From VRUE01 sp036266075 (GTDB lineage Bacteria; Actinomycetota; Thermoleophilia; Solirubrobacterales; 70-9): DNA of 64,000 nt. The position numbers and the translations under genes were made by a program. The notes below the pieces were generated by a model. The model was given only the letters and a program-made list of their open reading frames with translations, ran no database searches and had not been told where the DNA came from. Positions 8,815-16,449 of this stretch are shown one piece after another (within the stretch, counting starts at the first letter, position 1; every line of letters begins with the position of its first letter). The stretch is taken from positions 15,484 to 79,483 of the forward strand of contig DATANV010000030.1 in NCBI GenBank assembly GCA_036266075.1, given 5' to 3'.

Positions 8815-9345
8815 CTAATCGGTCCCTCGGCTGGGCATCTGGATCCGCGCCATCGCCTTGACCATGAAGTAGAAGAAGGTGCCGGAGACGGCGAGCAGGC
8901 CGAGGGTGGCGACGATTCGCCCGGCGCTCGAGGCTTGCAGGGTTAGGCCGAGGAAAGCGCTGAGAATCACCAGGACGAGCAGCAGCTGGAAACCGAGCAC
9001 CGCCCAGTAGCGGGCGCGCCACATCCCCCGGGCCATGACCCCCATCAGCAGGGCGGGAGCGAGGACCTGCAGGAAGCGGGGCTCGTCGCCTTCGACCTGC
9101 AGGCCGACCAGGTAGCCCCCGAGGATCGAGACGCAGACCAGCGCAGCGATCACGGCCCCGATCGTCACCGCCAGCGGCCGCTCGCCCTCGGCCAGCGGCT
9201 CGAGCCGTTCACGCACTTCCTGGTTGCGCTGCTCAGCGCGGGCGTAGCCGCGCTCCATTCGCTCGCGCGGGGTGGCCGCCGGGGATCGTTGCCCGGCACT
9301 CGGCGAGGCGCCGCGGCGCTTGCGCTTCTGCGGCGCCTCAGCCAC
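8815..9345 (-). CDS. small membrane protein coupled to thiE
   Basis: 176 residues from a GTG at 9345 that overlaps the thiE stop (GTGGCTGA), which is why I prefer it to an ATG at 9258. The N-terminal ~60 residues are basic and Arg/Lys-rich (APQKRKRRG); then come four hydrophobic segments (VTIGAVIAALVCVSILGGYL, FLQVLAPALLMGVMA, YWAVLGFQLLLVLVILSAFL, IVATLGLLAVSGTFFYFMV). No family is recognised. Similar basic-tail plus four-helix proteins are common in this part of the actinobacteria as uncharacterised genes (inference). The overlap with thiE suggests co-translation but not necessarily a role in thiamine synthesis. Confidence 0.75.
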   Translation of the reverse strand: MAEAPQKRKRRGASPSAGQRSPAATPRERMERGYARAEQRNQEVRERLEPLAEGERPLAVTIGAVIAALVCVSILGGYLVGLQVEGDEPRFLQVLAPALLMGVMARGMWRARYWAVLGFQLLLVLVILSAFLGLTLQASSAGRIVATLGLLAVSGTFFYFMVKAMARIQMPSRGTD

Positions 9346-10024
9346 CGGGCGCGGCCTCGCCGACGGGTGCCAGCGCCGCTCGCAGCGCTTCGGTTGCGGC
9401 GCTGGGGTCGGCAGCGTCGCGGATCGCCCGCACGGCGCCGAGCCGCCGTGCCCCTGCGGCGACCACCTGGCGCGCGTTCGATGGGTCGATGCCGCCGATC
9501 GCGAAGAAGGGGTGGCGGGCGTTGCCGGCAGCGTGCTCGACCAGGCCGAGTCCCACTCCTGGGCGTCCCGCTTTCGTTGGCGTCTCCCAGATCGGCCCGA
9601 CGCTGACGTAGTCAACCGGCCGAGCAGCCGAGGCGGCGAGCTGTTCCTCCGAATGGGTCGAGAGGCCGACGATCGCCTCCGGCCCGAGGATCTCGCGCGC
9701 CTCCGCCGCCGCGACGTCGTCCTGGCCGACGTGCACCCCGTCGGCGTCGCAGGCCTGCGCCAGGTAGGGGTCGTCATTGACGATGAAGAGGGCGCTAAAG
9801 GTGTCGCAGAGGCGGCGGAAGACCTGCGCCGAGCGTTCGATTCGCTCGCGGTCCAGCTGCTTCTCGCGCAGCTGGACGATGTCGACGCCGCCGCTGAGGG
9901 CGGCGCGGAGCAGCGACTCGGGGTCCTCGCCGTGCGGCAACGCCTCGCAGACGAAGTAAAGGCGCGCGGTGCGCAGCCGCTCGCGGCGCAGCGGTCCCTC
10001 GGCCTCCGGTGGTGCCAGGCTCAT
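9338..10024 (-). CDS. thiE: thiamine-phosphate synthase
   Basis: Couples HMP-PP with the thiazole phosphate to give thiamine phosphate. 228 residues with the expected TIM-barrel motifs: VDIVQLREK, FIVNDDPYLAQACDADGVHVGQDD, VGLSTHS, DYVSVGPIWETPTK and FAIGGIDPSN. The ATG at 10024 gives MSLAPPEAEG and matches the family; the frame remains open further upstream through the riboswitch region with no homology. It is divergent from the riboswitch-controlled thiO-thiSG unit, so the TPP riboswitch on the other strand does not obviously control it. The stop overlaps the GTG of the downstream membrane gene by 8 nt. Confidence 0.95.
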   Translation of the reverse strand: MSLAPPEAEGPLRRERLRTARLYFVCEALPHGEDPESLLRAALSGGVDIVQLREKQLDRERIERSAQVFRRLCDTFSALFIVNDDPYLAQACDADGVHVGQDDVAAAEAREILGPEAIVGLSTHSEEQLAASAARPVDYVSVGPIWETPTKAGRPGVGLGLVEHAAGNARHPFFAIGGIDPSNARQVVAAGARRLGAVRAIRDAADPSAATEALRAALAPVGEAAPGG

Positions 10025-10074
10025 ACCCCGATTATGGCTTGCGGGGCTCGCCGGAGAGGTAGCATCGGTGTCGA

Positions 10075-10173
10075 ACGGGAGCCGCTGGCGCCGCTTAGGC
10101 GCCGAGGCTGAGAGGGCGGCATCGAGGCCGCCGACCGTCTGACCTGATCCGGGTAATGCCGGCGGAGGCAAAG
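10075..10173 (+). promoter_or_regulatory. TPP riboswitch (THI element)
   Basis: Conserved core text is present in order: a GGCGCC-GCTTA-GGCGCC hairpin (10087-10103), GGCTGAGAG (10106-10114), an extra GGCGGC/GCCGCC hairpin (10115-10132), then CTGACCTGATCC (10139-10150), GGGTAATGCC and GGCGGAGGCA. The last segment also holds the Shine-Dalgarno GGAGG (10164-10168) of thiO, so ligand-stabilised folding would hide the ribosome binding site. That points to translational control. No intrinsic terminator is seen between aptamer and gene. Confidence 0.92.
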
Positions 10174-11334
10174 TTGAACGAGCGGCGCAGTTTCGACGTG
10201 GTGGTGGTTGGCGGCGGCGTGATCGGACGCGCGTGTGCATGGCGGCTCGCGCAGCGCAGCGCCCGCGTGGCTGTTCTCGACGAATCGGCCGGTCGTCTTG
10301 GCGCGACCCGCGTCGCCGCCGGGATGCTGGCGCCGGTCGGCGAGTTGGCCTTCGGCGAGCCCGAGTTGCTGAAGATGACCCTAGCTGCGGCAGAGCTGTA
10401 CCCGGGATTCGTCGCCGAGCTTGAGGCGGCGAGCGGCCGGGAGACCGGCTACGTCGAGTGCGGCGCCCTCCACATCGCACTCGACCGCGACGAGGCGGCC
10501 GACCTGCGCCGGGTGCACGAGCTGCAGCGCTCGCTGGGGCTCGCGGCCGAATGGTTGCCCCTGCGCCGCTGTCGCGAGCTGGAGCCGGGGCTGACGCCGT
10601 CGTTCAACGGCGGCGTCCACGCGCCAGGCGAGGCGGCGGTCGATCCGCGCGCGCTCGCCGCGGCGCTTGCCCGCGCCGGCCGGGTCGCCGGAGTCGAGGT
10701 TCACGCCGAAGCGCTAGTCGAGGAGGCTCTGTGGGAGGGGGAACGGATCGTCGGCGTTCGCACCAGCCTTGAAAAGGAGCTGCGTGCGCCGACCGTCGTG
10801 CTCGCCGCCGGCGCCTGGTCCGGACAGGCGCCCTGGCTGCCCGAGCACGCCCGCCCGCCGGTGCGGCCCGTCAAGGGACAGATCATCGAGCTGCGGTCCC
10901 GCAGTGGCGCCGCGCCCTGCAGGCGGATCCTTGCCTCCGAGCGGGTCTACCTGGTGCCCCGCTCCGACGGGCGGCTGATCGTCGGCGCGACCGTCGAGGA
11001 GCAGGGCTTCGATACCGCGCCCACCGCGGGCGGTGTCCACGAGCTGTTGCGCGAGGCGTACCGCCTGCTGCCCGAGGTCGCCGAGATGGAGCTGGTGGAG
11101 GCCGCAGCCGGGTTGCGGCCCGGCACGCCGGACAACCTGCCGCGCGTCGGCCCTGCCCCTGTCGACGGCCTGATCTGGGCCACCGGCCACTACCGCAACG
11201 GCATCCTCCTGGCGCCCCTAGCCGCCACCGCTGTCGCCGACCTGATCACGGCACCCACCGATCCGCTGAGTTCGCCTTTGTTCGCGCCATGCGCGAACAA
11301 AGGCGAACTCAGCCCTGGCGAGGTCTCCCGATGA
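10174..11334 (+). CDS. thiO: glycine oxidase ThiO
   Basis: FAD enzyme converting glycine to iminoglycine for thiazole synthesis. 386 residues from a TTG at 10174 placed 5 nt after GGAGG. An in-frame ATG at 10156 falls inside the invariant TAATGCC of the riboswitch and cannot be the functional start. Dinucleotide-binding VVVVGGGVIGRACAWRLAQ, the ThiO-type GATRVAAGMLAP, and C-terminal AAGLRPGTPDNLPRVGP and WATGHYRNGILLAP are all present. The final ~20 residues (from PLSSPLFAP) are encoded by a perfect 23-bp hairpin rather than by family-conserved sequence. The stop overlaps the thiSG start (ATGA). Confidence 0.95.
   Translation: MNERRSFDVVVVGGGVIGRACAWRLAQRSARVAVLDESAGRLGATRVAAGMLAPVGELAFGEPELLKMTLAAAELYPGFVAELEAASGRETGYVECGALHIALDRDEAADLRRVHELQRSLGLAAEWLPLRRCRELEPGLTPSFNGGVHAPGEAAVDPRALAAALARAGRVAGVEVHAEALVEEALWEGERIVGVRTSLEKELRAPTVVLAAGAWSGQAPWLPEHARPPVRPVKGQIIELRSRSGAAPCRRILASERVYLVPRSDGRLIVGATVEEQGFDTAPTAGGVHELLREAYRLLPEVAEMELVEAAAGLRPGTPDNLPRVGPAPVDGLIWATGHYRNGILLAPLAATAVADLITAPTDPLSSPLFAPCANKGELSPGEVSR
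11265..11313. repeat. 23-bp perfect hairpin in the 3' end of thiO
   Basis: Arms 11265-11287 and 11291-11313 are exact reverse complements with only a 3-nt CAT loop; the arm begins GCTGAGTTCGCC. It is in frame and encodes the C-terminal tail of ThiO just before the thiSG start. In mRNA it would form a very stable stem about 18 nt upstream of thiSG, so it may set the thiO:thiSG expression ratio or block 3' exonucleases. No copy was noticed elsewhere in the window. Confidence 0.85.
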
Positions 11335-12308
11335 GGATTGTGCTGAACGGGGGGCCATGTGAGCTGGCGGAGGGGGCGACGCTGGCGGACGCCGTGCGCG
11401 AGAGCGGCGCTGACGTCGGGGGGCGCGGCGTTGCCGTCGCCCTCGACGGGGAGGTTGTGCCGCGCGCCGAGTGGGGCTCGACGCGGCTTGCTGAGGGCGG
11501 CAGCGTCGAGGTCCTGGCGGCGATTCAGGGTGGCGCCGAGGCTGGCTGGGAGCTGGGCGGACGCCCCTGGTCCTCGCGGCTGATCGCCGGCACCGGCGGC
11601 TTCCGCTCGCTGGAGCAGATGGAGGCGGCGCTTGTCGCTGCCGGTACCGAGATCGTCACCGTTGCTCTGCGCCGCGTCGACCCCGGCGCCGAGGGCTCGG
11701 TGCTCGACGTGATCGACCGCCTCGGCCTTTTCGCCCTGCCCAACACGGCCGGGTGCTTCACGGCTCACGACGCGATCCGCACCGCTCAGCTCGCCCGCGA
11801 GGCGTTCGCGACCGATTGGATCAAGCTCGAGGTGATCGGCGACGACCGCACGCTCTACCCCGACGCAGTCGAGCTGCTCACTGCCGCCGAGACCCTGGTC
11901 GGCGAAGGCTTCACGGTCCTCCCCTACACCAATGACGACCCGATCCTCGCCCGCCGCCTCGAGGAGGCTGGCTGCGCCGCCGTGATGCCGCTCGGCTCGC
12001 CGATCGGCTCCGGTGCAGGCATCCGCAACCCCTACAACGTCCAGATCATCGCCGAGCGAGCCGAGGTCCCGGTGATCCTCGATGCCGGCATCGGCACCGC
12101 CTCCGACGCGGCACTCGCCCTCGAGCTGGGCTGCGACGCGGTGCTCGCCGCCAGCTCGATCTTCGGTGCCGAAGACCCGGCGGCGATGGCCGGCGCCCTG
12201 CGTGCCGCCGTCGAGGCCGGCCATGCCGCCCGCGGCGCCGGCCGCATCCCACGCCGTACCCATGCCAGGGCCTCGACGGCGGAGGCGGGTCTCCCGGAGC
12301 TTTCCTGA
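11331..12308 (+). CDS. thiSG: ThiS-ThiG fusion: sulfur carrier plus thiazole synthase
   Basis: 325 residues. Residues 1-68 form a complete ThiS-like ubiquitin fold (RIVLNGGPCELAEGATLADA) ending in the di-glycine Gln66-Gly67-Gly68. From about 80 a full ThiG follows (RLIAGTGGF, Schiff-base lysine near 165 in FATDWIKLEVIGD, MPLGSPIGSGAGI, VILDAGIGTASDAA). Free ThiS needs its C-terminal Gly-Gly to be adenylated and thiocarboxylated by ThiF; in this fusion the tail is internal, so either cleavage or another sulfur route is required. The ATG at 11331 overlaps the thiO stop. No thiF is in the window. The fusion is directly visible; its mechanism is unresolved. Confidence 0.93.
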   Translation: MRIVLNGGPCELAEGATLADAVRESGADVGGRGVAVALDGEVVPRAEWGSTRLAEGGSVEVLAAIQGGAEAGWELGGRPWSSRLIAGTGGFRSLEQMEAALVAAGTEIVTVALRRVDPGAEGSVLDVIDRLGLFALPNTAGCFTAHDAIRTAQLAREAFATDWIKLEVIGDDRTLYPDAVELLTAAETLVGEGFTVLPYTNDDPILARRLEEAGCAAVMPLGSPIGSGAGIRNPYNVQIIAERAEVPVILDAGIGTASDAALALELGCDAVLAASSIFGAEDPAAMAGALRAAVEAGHAARGAGRIPRRTHARASTAEAGLPELS

Positions 12309-12360
12309 CCGCCCGCCTCGCGGCCGACCCCTAGGAATCCATCTACCATTGGGGCCGCAC

Positions 12361-12434
12361 GCCCCTGTAGCTCAGTTGGTTAGAGCGGCGGCCTTTTAAG
12401 CCGCGCGGCGCGGGTTCGAATCCCGCCGGGGGCA
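12361..12434 (+). tRNA. tRNA-Lys (UUU)
   Basis: 74 nt without encoded CCA. Acceptor GCCCCTG/CGGGGGC, D-stem GCTC/GAGC, anticodon stem GCGGC/GCCGC around loop CTTTTAA (anticodon TTT), T-arm GCGGG TTCGAAT CCCGC, discriminator A. All stems pair. It stands alone between thiSG and a secreted-protein gene. Confidence 0.95.
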
Positions 12435-12471
12435 TTTGATGCCCCGGGTGCAGTGCTTCTCACCCTGTCGT

Positions 12472-13098
12472 CTAGCCGCGGCGGAAGGGGTCGATGTAGA
12501 CGTCGTCAACCTGCCACTGGCCGCTTGAGTCGAGTGGGGTGAAGCGGATCTCGATCGCGCTTGGAATCAGCGTCCCGACTAGGGTCGAAAGGGTAAGCAC
12601 GGTGGAGACTGACTGGGTTGGAGCCCAGGCGGAGCCGGCCCGGAGCGTGCCGGCCGTCCTCGTGCGGACCAGGCCGAGCAGCTTGTAGACGGCCTCCACG
12701 CGCAGCTGTGAGGACGGATCGCCGCCGTTGCGGGTGACCAACCGGAATGAGGGAGTGTCGATTGCCATGCAGACTGGTGGGCTGACGGCCGAGCTGCCGG
12801 CGGGGAGAGATAGCGACTTGGAGTCACCGGCATCGTTGAGGTAGTAGCTCTCGTTGCCTTCGACGACCGCAGCGCCGCGGCTCAGTTGCCAGCCGGAGCC
12901 GCCGGCCTCGAAGCCGCCGTCGGGGGCAAGTACGTAGTTGTGCTGGTCTCCCCAGGGGCTGAACACCGTCTCGGCGCCTGAGTACGAGCATGCCTGCGCG
13001 GAGCCGGCGAAGACAGCCAGTGCCAGCAGTGCGGTGGTCAGCAAGGCGGCGAGTCCGATGCGACTCGAGCTGAAGACCGGGCGGAACATGGACACCAT
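12472..13098 (-). CDS. secreted protein of unknown function, c-di-GMP riboswitch target
   Basis: 208 residues from the ATG at 13098, about 11 nt after AAGGGG. A classical signal peptide (SSSRIGLAALLTTALLALAV then AGSAQA-C) is followed by a single-domain Ser/Gly-rich chain with ETVFSPWGDQHNYVLAPDGG and a closing IEIRFTPLDSSGQWQVDDVY. The latter resembles the last strands of a jelly-roll, carbohydrate-binding-like fold; that is weak inference. Only a few cysteines are present (CSYSG, PPVCMAID). The gene lies directly downstream of a c-di-GMP-I aptamer, which suggests a surface or adhesion role in the motile/sessile switch. A TTG further upstream (13125) lies within the leader and is not favoured. 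Confidence 0.8.
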   Translation of the reverse strand: MVSMFRPVFSSSRIGLAALLTTALLALAVFAGSAQACSYSGAETVFSPWGDQHNYVLAPDGGFEAGGSGWQLSRGAAVVEGNESYYLNDAGDSKSLSLPAGSSAVSPPVCMAIDTPSFRLVTRNGGDPSSQLRVEAVYKLLGLVRTRTAGTLRAGSAWAPTQSVSTVLTLSTLVGTLIPSAIEIRFTPLDSSGQWQVDDVYIDPFRRG

Positions 13099-13130
13099 TT
13101 GGGCAACCCCCTTGTCGCAGGCCAAAAAGC

Positions 13131-13226
13131 CTGGTTGTTAAACCAAGCTGGCAGTCGAGCCGTCTCGGGCCGAAGCTCGAGATCTCCAACTTTGCGTCCC
13201 CGCCTCGCGACAGGTTTGCCCTTATT
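13131..13226 (-). promoter_or_regulatory. cyclic di-GMP-I (GEMM) riboswitch
   Basis: Read on the minus strand: GGGCAAACC (13213-13221), a stem CCTGTC/GGCGGG capped by the GNRA tetraloop GCGA, then GGGACGCAAAG (13190-13200), a second stem with a TTCG loop, and the closing TTGGTTTAACAACCAGG. These are the hallmark elements of the GEMM-I aptamer, including the docking tetraloop. A downstream CAGGC-TTTTT-GCCTG-like stem precedes the gene. The next gene encodes a secreted protein, and the divergent neighbour is an HD-GYP protein, fitting c-di-GMP signalling. Confidence 0.9.
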
Positions 13227-13414
13227 CAGCTGACTTATGTGTGCAGCCCGCTGATGATCGAGCTCGGATCCCGCCGACTTGAGCAATTTCATACAAACGG
13301 CTACCGAATTATTTGTCCTCATGCCTCGGTGTTGCGGATTCGCCTTGCGAAGTTCATCCCTTTGCATCACCCGTCGATGAAACATGCGCGGTTGGCGAAC
13401 GCCGGCCGCGTCGC

Positions 13415-14731
13415 ATGGCATTCGTCTCGCAAATAGAAGACGCCGAGCACTTCTTCGCCCGCGGCCGTGCGCGGGTACAGCTACGCGCGCGGGGGGTCGA
13501 ACGGCTGGTCGAGGCGGCGCTCGCCTTCGGATTCGTCGTTGTGGCGGTGGCGATGGCCTTGTTGCTGCCGTCTTCCCGCGCCCTCGACGTGCCTACCTTG
13601 GCAATCCTGATCGCCGCGTACGTCGTCTGCAGCAGGGCGAAATTCGACATCGCCGACGGCCATACGGTCCCGACCGAGCTGGTCTTGGTGCCGATGCTCT
13701 TCCTCCTGCCGACCCCGGCGGTGCCGTTGGCCGTCGCCGGCGCCGATCTGCTGGGACGGGGATACGACTATGCCAGCGGCCACACCAGCGTCCACCGCGC
13801 CTTCCATGCCTTGGGAGACTGCTGGCACGCCGTCGGCCCGGCGCTGCTCCTGGTCGCAGTCGGCGCTCAGGTCTTCTCCTGGGACGAGTGGCCGGTCTAT
13901 CTGGTCGCCCTGCTGGCCCAGCTCGCCTTCGACTTCGTCCCGGCCGCGATCCGGGAGCGCTTCATCGACGGCGTCTCGGTGCGTACTCTCAGCGGGCTCG
14001 TCGCGCCGGTTTATGCGCTGGACGGGGCACTGGCTCCGATAGGGCTGTTGGTTGCTTTCGCGGCGACCCAGGTCGGGGCGGCGCTGGCGCTCCTGGTCCT
14101 CCCCCTGGCGACGGTGCTCGCCGTGCTTTCCCGCGAGCGCCAGGCGCGGGTTGACCAGGCGATCGAGTTGAGCAGCGCCTATCGCGGGACGGCGATGCTG
14201 CTGGGCGACGTGGTCGAGGCCGATGACGCCTATACCGGCAGCCACAGTCGTGGCGTGGTCGAGCTCTCGCTGGCGGTCTCCGACCAGCTCGGACTCGATC
14301 ACCGGCAGCGGCGCAATGTCGAGTTCGCGGCTTTGCTTCACGACGTCGGCAAGATCGCCGTGCCGAAGGAGATCATCAACAAGGCGGGGCCGCTCGATCC
14401 GGAGGAGTGGCAGGTGATGTACCGGCATACGATCGAGGGGGAGGAGATGCTGAACCGGGTGGGTGGCGTGCTTTCCGAGGTCGGACGCATCGTCCGTTCG
14501 TCGCACGAGCACTACGACGGCAGCGGCTACCCCGACGGCCTGGCCGGCGAGGAGATCCCGATCGAGGCTCGAATCGTCGCCTGCTGCGATGCCTTCAGCG
14601 CCATGACCACCACCCGCTCCTACCGCAAGGCGATGCCGGTCGAGGCGGCCCTGGCCGAGGTGCGGGCCTGTGCCGGTACTCAGTTCGATCCTAGGGTCGC
14701 CGAAAGCCTGGCTGTCGTCTCCAGCGCCTGA
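13415..14731 (+). CDS. membrane HD-GYP domain c-di-GMP phosphodiesterase (putative)
   Basis: 438 residues from ATG 13415 (MAFVSQIEDAEHFF); longer in-frame starts run into the intergenic region. The N-terminal ~270 residues hold about seven to eight hydrophobic segments (MASE-like sensory region). The C-terminal ~180 residues are an HD-GYP domain: SHSRGVVELS, His309-Asp310 in HDVGKIAVPKEI, HEHYDGSGYPDG with the GYP signature, and DAFSAMTTTRSYR. HD-GYP proteins hydrolyse c-di-GMP to pGpG/GMP. It is divergent from a c-di-GMP-riboswitch-controlled gene, so enzyme and sensor are plausibly part of one circuit. No Shine-Dalgarno is visible; the transcript may be leaderless or the start slightly off. 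Confidence 0.88.
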   Translation: MAFVSQIEDAEHFFARGRARVQLRARGVERLVEAALAFGFVVVAVAMALLLPSSRALDVPTLAILIAAYVVCSRAKFDIADGHTVPTELVLVPMLFLLPTPAVPLAVAGADLLGRGYDYASGHTSVHRAFHALGDCWHAVGPALLLVAVGAQVFSWDEWPVYLVALLAQLAFDFVPAAIRERFIDGVSVRTLSGLVAPVYALDGALAPIGLLVAFAATQVGAALALLVLPLATVLAVLSRERQARVDQAIELSSAYRGTAMLLGDVVEADDAYTGSHSRGVVELSLAVSDQLGLDHRQRRNVEFAALLHDVGKIAVPKEIINKAGPLDPEEWQVMYRHTIEGEEMLNRVGGVLSEVGRIVRSSHEHYDGSGYPDGLAGEEIPIEARIVACCDAFSAMTTTRSYRKAMPVEAALAEVRACAGTQFDPRVAESLAVVSSA

Positions 14732-14832
14732 TGGCGCGCAGTGTCATGCAGGAGTGCGATTCGCTTGGTTTCACGACGGCGAGCGGCACACCAACGTTGG
14801 GTGGGTTCAGGTTCGACTGTGCGCCGCAGTGC

Positions 14833-16449
14833 TCAGTGGCGGAAGTGGCGGTGCTTGGTGAAGACCATCGCCACGCCGGCGGCGTCGCAAGCCTCGATCA
14901 CCTCGGCGTCGCGTTTCGAGCCGCCGGGCTGGATCACCGCCGTGGCCCCGGCCTGGACGGCGAGCTCGGGACCGTCGGCGAAGGGGAAGAAGGCGTCGGA
15001 GGCCACCACCGAGCCGGACAGCAGGCCGCCGGCCTCGTCGCCGTGTGCCTCGCGGCACTTCTCGACCGCGAGGCGGACGGAGTCGACGCGGCTCATCTGG
15101 CCGGCGCCGATCCCCAGCGTCATGCAGTCGCGGGCGAGGACGATCGCGTTGGAGCGGACGTGGCGGACCACGGTCCAGGCGAAGAGCATGTCGCGCCACT
15201 GCTCCTCGCCCGGCTCGGTTTTGGTCACCACCTCCATCAGCTCGCGCGGCTCGGGGTCGCCGTCACGGTCCTGGATTAGCAGGCCGCCGCGCACGCGCTT
15301 GACGTCACGCTCGGCGGGATCGGCCTGGCGCCGCTCCTCGTCGCAGAGAATGCGGATCGCCTCCTTCTGCTGCAGAACCTCTAGCGCGCCCTCCTCGAAG
15401 CCCGGTGCCAGCAGTACCTCGACGAAGTTCCGGTGCAGTGCCTCGGCGAGCGCCACGTCGACCGGGCGGTTGATTGCGATGACGCTGCCGTAGGCGGACA
15501 GCGGGTCGCCGGACAGCGCCTTGCGGTAGGCGTCGAGCGCGTTCTCACCGACCGCCACCCCGCATGGGTTGTTGTGCTTGACGATCGTGCAGGCGGGGGG
15601 GTCGAAGTCTTCGTTCAGCCGCCGCGCCGAGTCGAGGTCGAGGACGTTGTTGAAGGAGAGCGCCCGGCCGTGGACCTTGGAGACGCCGGAGAGGATGTGG
15701 CTTCGCATCCCCACTTCGGAGTAGAGCGCTGCCCGTTGGTGCGGGTTCTCGCCGTAGGCGAGGTCCAGCTCCTTCTCGTAGGCGACCGTCAGGTGCTCGG
15801 GGAAGTCCTCGTACTCGGTCGAGAACCAGCGGCTGATCGCGGCGTCGTAGCGCGCCGTCTGGGTGAAGGCCTCGTTGGCGAGCCAGTGGCGAGTCGAGGC
15901 GGAGACCTCGCCACCCGACTCCTCCAGCTCGGCGCAGACCGCGTCGTAGGACTCCGGCTTGACGATCACCGCGACGCCCTCGTGGTTCTTGGCGGCGGCG
16001 CGGATCATCGTCGGACCGCCGATGTCGATGTTCTCCACCGCGACCGCGGGGTCGATGCCCTCGAGGGCGACGGTCTGCTCGAAGGGGTAGAGGTTGACGC
16101 AGACCAGGTCGATCGGCTCGATCCCCTCGGCCCCGAGCACCGCCATGTGCTCGGCGTCCCCTCGTCGCGCCAGGAGCGCCGCGTGCAGCCGCGGGTGCAG
16201 CGTCTTCACCCGACCGCCGAGGATCTCCTCCTGGCCGGTGAACTCCGAGACGTCGGTGACCTCCAGCCCAGCCTCGCGCAGCGCGGTCGCGGTACCGCCG
16301 GTCGAGAGCAGCTCCACCCCGAGCGCCGAAAGCGACTTGGCAAAGTCGGCGACCCCGGTCTTGTCGGATACCGAGATCAGCGCCCGGCGCACCCGGATGG
16401 CGCCATCGGCTACGGCCTCGTCACGGGTGTCGGCTGGTGCCTCACTCAT
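14833..16449 (-). CDS. purH: bifunctional AICAR transformylase / IMP cyclohydrolase
   Basis: Last two steps of IMP synthesis. 538 residues: the N-terminal MGS-like IMP cyclohydrolase domain (RALISVSDKTGVADFAKSL, SEFTGQEEILGGRVKTLHP) and the C-terminal transformylase with the catalytic KHNNPCG motif and GIGAGQMSRVDSV. The C-terminus ends AMVFTKHRHFRH, as expected. The start ATG at 16449 lies within the 3' end of purN (8-nt overlap), so the two are coupled. Convergent with the HD-GYP gene across about 100 bp without an obvious strong terminator. Confidence 0.97.
   Translation of the reverse strand: MSEAPADTRDEAVADGAIRVRRALISVSDKTGVADFAKSLSALGVELLSTGGTATALREAGLEVTDVSEFTGQEEILGGRVKTLHPRLHAALLARRGDAEHMAVLGAEGIEPIDLVCVNLYPFEQTVALEGIDPAVAVENIDIGGPTMIRAAAKNHEGVAVIVKPESYDAVCAELEESGGEVSASTRHWLANEAFTQTARYDAAISRWFSTEYEDFPEHLTVAYEKELDLAYGENPHQRAALYSEVGMRSHILSGVSKVHGRALSFNNVLDLDSARRLNEDFDPPACTIVKHNNPCGVAVGENALDAYRKALSGDPLSAYGSVIAINRPVDVALAEALHRNFVEVLLAPGFEEGALEVLQQKEAIRILCDEERRQADPAERDVKRVRGGLLIQDRDGDPEPRELMEVVTKTEPGEEQWRDMLFAWTVVRHVRSNAIVLARDCMTLGIGAGQMSRVDSVRLAVEKCREAHGDEAGGLLSGSVVASDAFFPFADGPELAVQAGATAVIQPGGSKRDAEVIEACDAAGVAMVFTKHRHFRH

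Noticed and set aside
10156..10173. ATG at 10156 as start of thiO
   Set aside because: It lies inside the invariant TAATGCC of the TPP riboswitch and has no ribosome binding site of its own.
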